Assembly (NCBI GenBank): GCA_025966175.1
Contig: JAOPVN010000397.1
Coordinates: 1 to 9,573 of the forward strand
Length of the DNA stretch: 9,573 bases
Source of the DNA: Modestobacter sp.
GTDB lineage: Bacteria; Actinomycetota; Actinomycetes; Mycobacteriales; Geodermatophilaceae
Direction of reading: 5' to 3'
Both the position numbers and the translations under genes were made by a program. Position 1 is the first letter of the stretch, and every line of letters starts with the position of its first letter. Positions 5,291-9,573 of this stretch are shown piece after piece. The notes below the pieces were generated by a model, which saw only the letters and a program-made list of their open reading frames with translations, ran no database searches and was not told the DNA's origin.

Positions 5291-6637
5291 TCAGGCCAGG
5301 AACTCCGCCAGGTCCAGCACGCCACCGGCCGCCTCGAACTCCGCCCGGGCGGCGGCCAGCACCGCCGGGTCGGCGAGCACGTCGAGCGCGGTGAGGGCCA
5401 GCCCGACCGCGCCGTCCAGCACGGCCCGGTCCCCGGCCGGGGAGGCGGCGGCCGCGGCGAAGCCGGTGGTGTGCAGGGACGTGTCCGGGCCGGCGATGGC
5501 GATCATCGGGTGGATGGACGGCGTCCGGACGCTGACGTTGCCCAGGTCGGTCGACCCCGCCAGCGACGCCGGAGTGACCCCGGGCGGCAGCGCGGTGCGC
5601 CCCCGCCGGGCCTGGTGACGCGTCCAGCGGGCGGCGAGCTCGAGGTTGGCCCGGATCGGCAGGTAGGCCGGCAGCTCGTCCCAGTGCAGCTCGTACCCGC
5701 AGCCGGTCATCGCGGCCGCGGCCACCGCGATCGCCTCCATCCGGCGGCTGAGGTCGGCCAGCGTCTCCGGGGTCGCCGAGCGGACGTAGTACAGCGCGCT
5801 CGCCGTCTCCGGAACGACGTTGGGGCGCTGCCCGCCGTCGGTGATCACCCCGTGCACCCGGTCGGTGTCCGGGATGTGCTGACGGAGCATCGCGACTCCC
5901 TGGTAGCCGGCGACCACCGCGTCCAGGGCGTTGCGGCCCATGAACGGCTGGGCCGAGGCGTGCGCGGCGATGCCGGAGTAGGTGACCCGCAGCTGACGGC
6001 GGCCCAGGAACGGCTGCACCGCGGCGTCGTAGGAGAACGGGTGGAGCATCACCACCGCATCGACGCCGGCGAAGGCGCCGTCCCGGGCCATCAGCTCCTT
6101 GCCCCCGCCGCCCTCCTCGGCCGGGGTGCCGAGCAGCAGCGCCGTGCCGGCGACCTCACCGGTGGACAGGACGGCGTGCAGGCCCAGGAACGCACCGACG
6201 GCGGCCGAGCAGATCACGTTGTGCCCGCAGCCGTGCCCGATGCCCGGCAGCGCGTCGTACTCGGCGAGCACCGCGACGGTCGGGCCGCCGCGGCCGGTGC
6301 TGGCCCGCAGCGCGGTGTCCAGGCCGTGCACCCCGACCTGCGTGTCGATGCCGTGCCGGGCGAGCAGGTCGGCCACCGCGCGCACCGACCGGTGCTCGGC
6401 GTAGCCCTCCTCGGGGTGGGCGTGCAGGTCGTGGCTGAGGCCGAGCAGCTCCGGCCCGGCCGCCTCGATCGTCTGCTCGGCCCGGTCCAGCAGGACGGCG
6501 GGTGCGCCGGCGTGCGGGGAGGAGAGCGGTTCGGCGACGGCGGCCGCCCGGTCGGTCGCGGCTCTCAGCTGGTCGAGGTGCTGCCGGTCGGCGGGCCGGG
6601 GAGCCCGGTGGTCGTCGGGCGCGCCGTTCTCGATCAT
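5291..6637 (-). CDS. M20-family metal-dependent amidohydrolase / peptidase
   Basis: This 448-residue protein is of the M20D / PM20D2-like type, which hydrolyses amide bonds of N-acyl amino acids or dipeptides with two bound metals, usually Zn or Mn. Motifs are HDLHAHPE (69-76), EYDALPGIGHGCGHN (126-140, with metal-site Cys137 and His139), the catalytic glutamate region TPAEEGGGGK (171-180), His199 (HPF), the lid-domain His226 (AAHAS) with PFMGRNALDA (231-240), STDLGNVS (362-369) and His389 near the end (SLHTTGF). The substrate is not predictable; p-aminobenzoyl-glutamate, N-acyl amino acid and dipeptide hydrolases share this architecture. The first roughly 45 residues precede the catalytic fold. 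No signal peptide is evident, so it is probably cytosolic. ATG 6637 has no clear Shine-Dalgarno sequence, so the start or a leaderless mRNA is open. It is divergent from the DUF6394-like gene. Confidence 0.93.
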   Translation of the reverse strand: MIENGAPDDHRAPRPADRQHLDQLRAATDRAAAVAEPLSSPHAGAPAVLLDRAEQTIEAAGPELLGLSHDLHAHPEEGYAEHRSVRAVADLLARHGIDTQVGVHGLDTALRASTGRGGPTVAVLAEYDALPGIGHGCGHNVICSAAVGAFLGLHAVLSTGEVAGTALLLGTPAEEGGGGKELMARDGAFAGVDAVVMLHPFSYDAAVQPFLGRRQLRVTYSGIAAHASAQPFMGRNALDAVVAGYQGVAMLRQHIPDTDRVHGVITDGGQRPNVVPETASALYYVRSATPETLADLSRRMEAIAVAAAAMTGCGYELHWDELPAYLPIRANLELAARWTRHQARRGRTALPPGVTPASLAGSTDLGNVSVRTPSIHPMIAIAGPDTSLHTTGFAAAAASPAGDRAVLDGAVGLALTALDVLADPAVLAAARAEFEAAGGVLDLAEFLA

Positions 6638-6643
6638 GGGTCG

Positions 6644-6649
6644 TGTCTA
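6644..6649 (-). promoter_or_regulatory. Possible -10 box for a leaderless amidohydrolase transcript
   Basis: On the minus strand TAGACA lies exactly 6 nt before the ATG, the spacing expected if transcription begins at the A of the start codon. No ribosome binding site or -35 box is visible. The last base departs from TAnnnT, so the call is weak. Confidence 0.25.
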
Positions 6650-6687
6650 CCGGTGGGCTGCCCCGGGCGCAGCCGGACCCGCGCAGT

Positions 6688-6693
6688 TAGGGT
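6688..6693 (+). promoter_or_regulatory. Possible -10 box for the DUF6394-like / potassium channel operon
   Basis: TAGGGT fits the TAnnnT pattern in the 102-nt divergent region, predicting a transcript starting near 6700 with a leader of about 40 nt. There is no clear -35 hexamer. Confidence 0.3.
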
Positions 6694-6703
6694 CGGCGTT
6701 CTC

Positions 6704-6725
6704 CGGCCGGTGGACCGACCGGCCG
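6704..6725. promoter_or_regulatory. Perfect 8-bp inverted repeat in the channel operon leader
   Basis: CGGCCGGT (6704-6711) and ACCGGCCG (6718-6725) are perfect reverse complements separated by GGACCG. The 22-bp dyad lies between the possible -10 box and the ribosome binding site. It could be an operator or an mRNA hairpin ending 5 nt before GGGAG. Confidence 0.4.
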
Positions 6726-6739
6726 ACCCCGGGAGCCGC

Positions 6740-7126
6740 ATGAACCTCGAGAAGGTGGTCTTCGGGTTCTTCGTGACGCTCGCCGCGACGCTGAACTTCG
6801 GGTTCTTCATCGGCGACATCTCCGATCCCGAGCTGCACAACGAGTACGAGCTGTTCGCCGCCGTCGTGGTCAACCTGGTCGCCACCGTGCTCAAGTTCGG
6901 CGACCGCACCCAGATCGGCGCCGTGCACCTCTCGACCAGCCTGGTGGCCGACCTGCAGCTGATCGCCGCCACGATCGTCTGGGCGTACGCGGCGCACGTC
7001 TCCACCGAGGGCCTCACCGCGGGGGCGACCGCCAGCATCGTCTCGCTGTCCGGAGGAGCGCTGCTGGCCAACGTGGTCTCGCTGGTGCTGCTGGTGGTCG
7101 AGACCGGCTCGTTCCGTCGTTCGTAG
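6740..7126 (+). CDS. DUF6394-like multi-span membrane protein, potassium channel partner
   Basis: This 128-residue protein starts at ATG 6740, with GGGAG at 6731-6735 just upstream. It begins MNLEKVVFGFFVTLAATLN and contains GDISDPELHNEYELFAAVVV and the stretch KFGDRTQIGAVHLSTSLVAD. I recall this pattern as the uncharacterised DUF6394 family, whose members sit next to RCK potassium channel genes; that family name is from memory. Hydrophobic segments at about 6-25, 40-52, 62-85 and 100-122 suggest four membrane passes, with a charged GDRTQ loop between the second and third. The function is unknown. The potassium channel gene begins 12 nt downstream on the same strand, so a role as auxiliary subunit or channel partner is a reasonable inference. 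Confidence 0.88.
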   Translation: MNLEKVVFGFFVTLAATLNFGFFIGDISDPELHNEYELFAAVVVNLVATVLKFGDRTQIGAVHLSTSLVADLQLIAATIVWAYAAHVSTEGLTAGATASIVSLSGGALLANVVSLVLLVVETGSFRRS

Positions 7127-7138
7127 CCGAGGACGTCG

Positions 7139-8929
7139 GTGAGCAGCGCGCCCGGTCGGACCGCGGAGCCGGAGCCGGCCCGCCGGCGGCGGCCCGCCGG
7201 CGTGGTGTCGGGGGTGCCGGCCTCCGCCACGATCTTCCTGATCCTGCGGCGGATGCGGGCCCCGCTGATCACGCTCATCCTCATCTTCGCCGTCAGCGTG
7301 CTCGGCCTGACCCTGATCCCCGGTCAGGACACCGCCGGGCAGCCGTGGCGGATGAGCATCTTCGACTCCTTCTACTTCATGAGCTACACCGCCACGACCA
7401 TCGGCTTCGGGGAGCTGCCGTACCCGTTCACCGACGCGCAGCGGCTGTGGGTCATGGGCACGATCTACCTGACCGTCATCGGCTGGGCCTACGCGATCAG
7501 CGCGTTGCTCTCGCTGCTGCAGGACCGGGCGTTCCGCTCGGCGCTGGCGCTGCAGCACTTCAGCCGCAAGGTGACCCGGCTGCGTGAGCCGTTCCTGCTG
7601 ATCGCCGGGTACGGGCAGACCGGAGAGCTGCTGGGGCGCTCCTTCGACGAACTCGGCCGCCGGTTCACCGTCATCGACGTCCAGGACGCCCGGATCGACG
7701 CCCTGGAGCTGGACACGCTGCGCGCCGACGTCCCCGGCCTGGTCGCGGACGCCCGCAACCCCCACCACCTGGAGGTCGCCGGCCTGGGGCACCCGTTCTG
7801 CGAGGGCGTGCTGGCGCTCACCGACGACGACGAGGTCAACCTCGCGGTCACCATGACCGCCGCACTGCTCCGGCCCGAGCTCACCGTCGTCGCCCGGACG
7901 ACGTCCGCGGTGATCGCCGAGCGGATGGGGGCCTTCGGCAACCCGACGGTGATCAACCCCTTCGACCGGTTCGGCGACCACCTGCGCCTGGCCCTGCGCT
8001 GCCCGGCCGCCTACCAGCTGATGACCTGGCTGGAGAGCGGGCCGGGGGCCGAGCTGCCTCCGCGGGGCTCCGCACCGGCCCCGGGGAGGTGGGTGGTCTG
8101 CGGGTACGGCCGGTTCGGCCGGCACTTCACCGCCGACCTGCGCGCCGAGGGGCTGGCGGTCACGGTCATCGAACCGCAGCCGGAGGGCGAGGACCAGGAC
8201 GACCCGGACGTCGTCGTCGGCGAGGAGTCGGACCCGGCGGTGATGACCCGGGCCGATCTGGCGCACGCCGTGGGCTTCGTGGCCGGCACCGACAACGACA
8301 CGACCAACCTGTCGCTGGTCGCCGCGGCGCGCCGGATCAACCCGGACCTGTTCGTGGCCGCCCGGCAGAACGAGCCGACCAGCGCCGCGCTGTTCGCCGC
8401 CATGGACGTCGACGCCCTGCTGGTGCCCACGGAGGTGATCGCCCACGAGATCTACGCGCAGCTGAGCACGCCGCTGCTGTGGCGCTTCGTGCGCGAGCTC
8501 CCCGGCCAGGACGACGCCTGGGCCGCCGCGCTCATCGACCGGTTGACCGAGGAGTGCGGCACGCACCTGGGGGTGCTGTGGAAGGTGCGGTTGAACCGGG
8601 CCGAGGCGCCCTCGCTGGGGGTGTGGCTCGACCGCGGCGCGTTGCGGCTCGGTGACCTGCTGCGCAGCCCGGACGACCGGGAGGAACGGCTGCCGGTGGT
8701 CCCGCTGCTGCTCATCCGCGGCGGCGAGTGCGTGCTCGCGCCCGACGACGACGTCACGCTGCGGGCCGGCGACGAGCTGCTGCTCGCCGGGCGCCCGATG
8801 GCCCGGCGGGCCCTGGAGAAGACGCTGATGGTCGATGCGGTGCCGGAGTACCTCCTCTCCGGCCGCCGGGTGCCCGTCAGCTGGATCTGGCGGCGGATCA
8901 CCCGCCAGCAGCCCCCGCTCACCCGCTGA
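7139..8929 (+). CDS. Two-TM potassium channel with two RCK (TrkA-N/TrkA-C) domains
   Basis: This 596-residue inner-membrane ion channel starts at GTG 7139, with GAGGA at 7129-7133 placed 5 nt upstream. After a basic, disordered N-terminus, TM1 lies at about 41-61. The pore helix and selectivity filter TATTIGFGE follow (84-92; the K+ signature is TVGYG, here TIGFG) and TM2 is at about 104-126. RCK1 begins near 151 with GYGQTGELLG (157-166) and the acidic residue Asp180 at the end of beta-2. RCK2 begins near 317 with CGYGRFGRHF (321-330) and Glu345. A TrkA-C-like part (about 490-565) contains the LRAGDELLLAGRP segment near 541-553. The regulatory ligand (nucleotide, Ca2+ or cyclic dinucleotide) is not predictable. 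Two RCK domains in one chain mean four subunits would supply a complete eight-RCK gating ring. Confidence 0.93.
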   Translation: MSSAPGRTAEPEPARRRRPAGVVSGVPASATIFLILRRMRAPLITLILIFAVSVLGLTLIPGQDTAGQPWRMSIFDSFYFMSYTATTIGFGELPYPFTDAQRLWVMGTIYLTVIGWAYAISALLSLLQDRAFRSALALQHFSRKVTRLREPFLLIAGYGQTGELLGRSFDELGRRFTVIDVQDARIDALELDTLRADVPGLVADARNPHHLEVAGLGHPFCEGVLALTDDDEVNLAVTMTAALLRPELTVVARTTSAVIAERMGAFGNPTVINPFDRFGDHLRLALRCPAAYQLMTWLESGPGAELPPRGSAPAPGRWVVCGYGRFGRHFTADLRAEGLAVTVIEPQPEGEDQDDPDVVVGEESDPAVMTRADLAHAVGFVAGTDNDTTNLSLVAAARRINPDLFVAARQNEPTSAALFAAMDVDALLVPTEVIAHEIYAQLSTPLLWRFVRELPGQDDAWAAALIDRLTEECGTHLGVLWKVRLNRAEAPSLGVWLDRGALRLGDLLRSPDDREERLPVVPLLLIRGGECVLAPDDDVTLRAGDELLLAGRPMARRALEKTLMVDAVPEYLLSGRRVPVSWIWRRITRQQPPLTR

Positions 8930-8976
8930 TCGGCGCCGGCACCCAGATCATTTCTGGCTCACGGCGTCCGACGATC

Positions 8977-9004
8977 TGGTGGCCGGCGGGCGCTCGGGCC
9001 ACCA
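8977..9004 (+). terminator. Strong hairpin downstream of the channel gene (putative terminator)
   Basis: TGGTGGCC (8977-8984) pairs perfectly with GGCCACCA (8997-9004) over a 12-nt loop, 47 nt after the channel stop. There is no U-tract. A shorter stem CCAGA-TCATT-TCTGG (8943-8957) precedes it in a small AT-richer island. Confidence 0.5.
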
Positions 9005-9022
9005 TGGTCGGCGACGCCAGGG

Positions 9023-9044
9023 ACGGCGTCACCGGTGATGCCGT
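9023..9044. promoter_or_regulatory. 22-bp near-perfect palindrome before the DivIVA-domain gene
   Basis: The half-sites ACGGCGTCACC (9023-9033) and GGTGATGCCGT (9034-9044) match as reverse complements at 10 of 11 positions with no spacer, which is operator-like. It ends 5 nt before the GGAGG ribosome binding site (9050-9054), where a bound protein could block expression. A further stem GACGCC/GGCGTC (9013-9030) overlaps it, so alternative RNA folds are also possible. Confidence 0.4.
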
Positions 9045-9059
9045 GGGTCGGAGGCCCCC

Positions 9060-9573
9060 ATGCCCGAGAGTGCTGCGTCGACCAGTGCCGGGACGACGGT
9101 GGACCAGGGTCCCCGGCTCTCCCCGTCCGAGGTGGTCCCGCCGCCGCGCAGACCGAACCTCACCGGCGACCTGGACGACGTGCTGGAGTTCCTCCCGGTC
9201 TTCCGCGGCGCAGTCCGTGGGTACGACCGGACGCAGGTGGACAGCTACGTCACCTGGGCCGAACGCGAGCTGCGCGCGGTGCGCCGCTCGGCGGACGAGA
9301 TGGCGGCCCGCTTCGCTGCCAGCTGGGCGGAGCTGGACCGGGCCCGGGAGGAGCTGTCCCGCTCCGCTGCGGGCCGCGACGCCCGGCAGGTGTCCGAGCG
9401 GGTGGCGCGGATGCTCGAGCTCGCCGCCGAGGAGGCCGCGGAGATCACCGCCGCCGGCGCCGCGGAGGCCGAGGAGGTCGTCGCGACCGGCCGGTCGTAC
9501 TCGGCGGCCATGCTGCGGCACGCCCGCGAGGCGGAGGACGCCGCGGCGGGCGAACGGCGGCGGGCGGCGACGA
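9060..9573 (+). CDS. DivIVA-domain coiled-coil protein, 3' end outside window
   Basis: The reading frame opens at ATG 9060, with GGAGG at 9050-9054 placed 5 nt upstream, and remains open for 171 codons to the window edge. After a 47-residue hydrophilic, Pro/Ser-rich leader comes FRGAVRGYDRTQVDSYV (48-64), matching the N-terminal DivIVA motif (F....RGYD..QVD.FL). From about residue 66 to the edge the sequence is charged and Ala/Glu/Arg-rich with no glycine-proline breaks, as expected for a long coiled coil. DivIVA/Wag31 proteins mark curved membrane and organise polar growth in actinobacteria. The leader extension and the downstream coiled coil distinguish it from core Wag31, so it is probably one of the accessory DivIVA-domain proteins. 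The C-terminal domain cannot be judged. Confidence 0.8.
   Translation, partial: MPESAASTSAGTTVDQGPRLSPSEVVPPPRRPNLTGDLDDVLEFLPVFRGAVRGYDRTQVDSYVTWAERELRAVRRSADEMAARFAASWAELDRAREELSRSAAGRDARQVSERVARMLELAAEEAAEITAAGAAEAEEVVATGRSYSAAMLRHAREAEDAAAGERRRAAT

Noticed and set aside
7177..7202. Adjacent direct repeats of GGCCCGCCGGCG in the channel N-terminus
   Set aside because: They encode a low-complexity Arg/Pro stretch and are explained by extreme GC content; no evidence of a functional repeat.
6647..8566. Long minus-strand open frame opposite the potassium channel
   Set aside because: Composition is shadow-like (Gly/Arg/His/Gln-rich), no domain is recognisable, and the plus strand encodes an unmistakable channel.

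Overview
The window is very GC-rich, with G or C at almost every third codon position, frequent GTG starts and purine-rich ribosome binding sites. This points to a high-GC actinomycete. A Geodermatophilaceae- or Pseudonocardia-like host is plausible, but the lineage cannot be fixed from sequence alone. No tRNA, rRNA, CRISPR array, insertion sequence or phage gene was seen.

Left part (1-3671). The window opens in the last 53 codons of a GroEL paralogue with an unusual tail ending RPSNIY. An NRAMP-family divalent metal transporter follows after 32 nt and ends in a strong hairpin. Next come a 72-residue two-helix membrane protein and a 62-residue protein with one CxxC pair, 4 nt apart. A five-copy, 14-bp tandem repeat begins inside the end of the 62-residue gene. 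After it lies a GAF / degenerate AAA+ / Fis-type activator of the AcoR/MimR kind, without the sigma-54 contact loop. A private GroEL beside an AcoR/MimR-type activator is the arrangement known from actinobacterial propane/alkane binuclear-iron monooxygenase loci, so the window may be the right flank of such a locus. The monooxygenase itself would lie to the left and is not seen here.

Middle part (3672-6637). An alpha/beta hydrolase carries the full set of fluoroacetate (haloacetate) dehalogenase active-site residues. Its stop overlaps by 4 nt the start of a Mug-type G:U mismatch DNA glycosylase. Mug enzymes also remove ethenocytosine, an adduct made by vinyl chloride metabolites. Dehalogenase, Mug and a possible monooxygenase locus therefore suggest a testable haloalkene/haloacetate theme. 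Facing them, with a 2-nt gap between stops, is an M20 amidohydrolase on the minus strand.

Right part (6638-9573). Divergent from the amidohydrolase is a two-gene unit: a 128-residue membrane protein (DUF6394-like) and, 12 nt later, a two-TM potassium channel with GFG selectivity filter and two cytoplasmic RCK domains. A 130-nt intergenic region rich in inverted repeats, including a 22-bp near-perfect palindrome, separates them from a DivIVA-domain coiled-coil gene that runs off the right edge.
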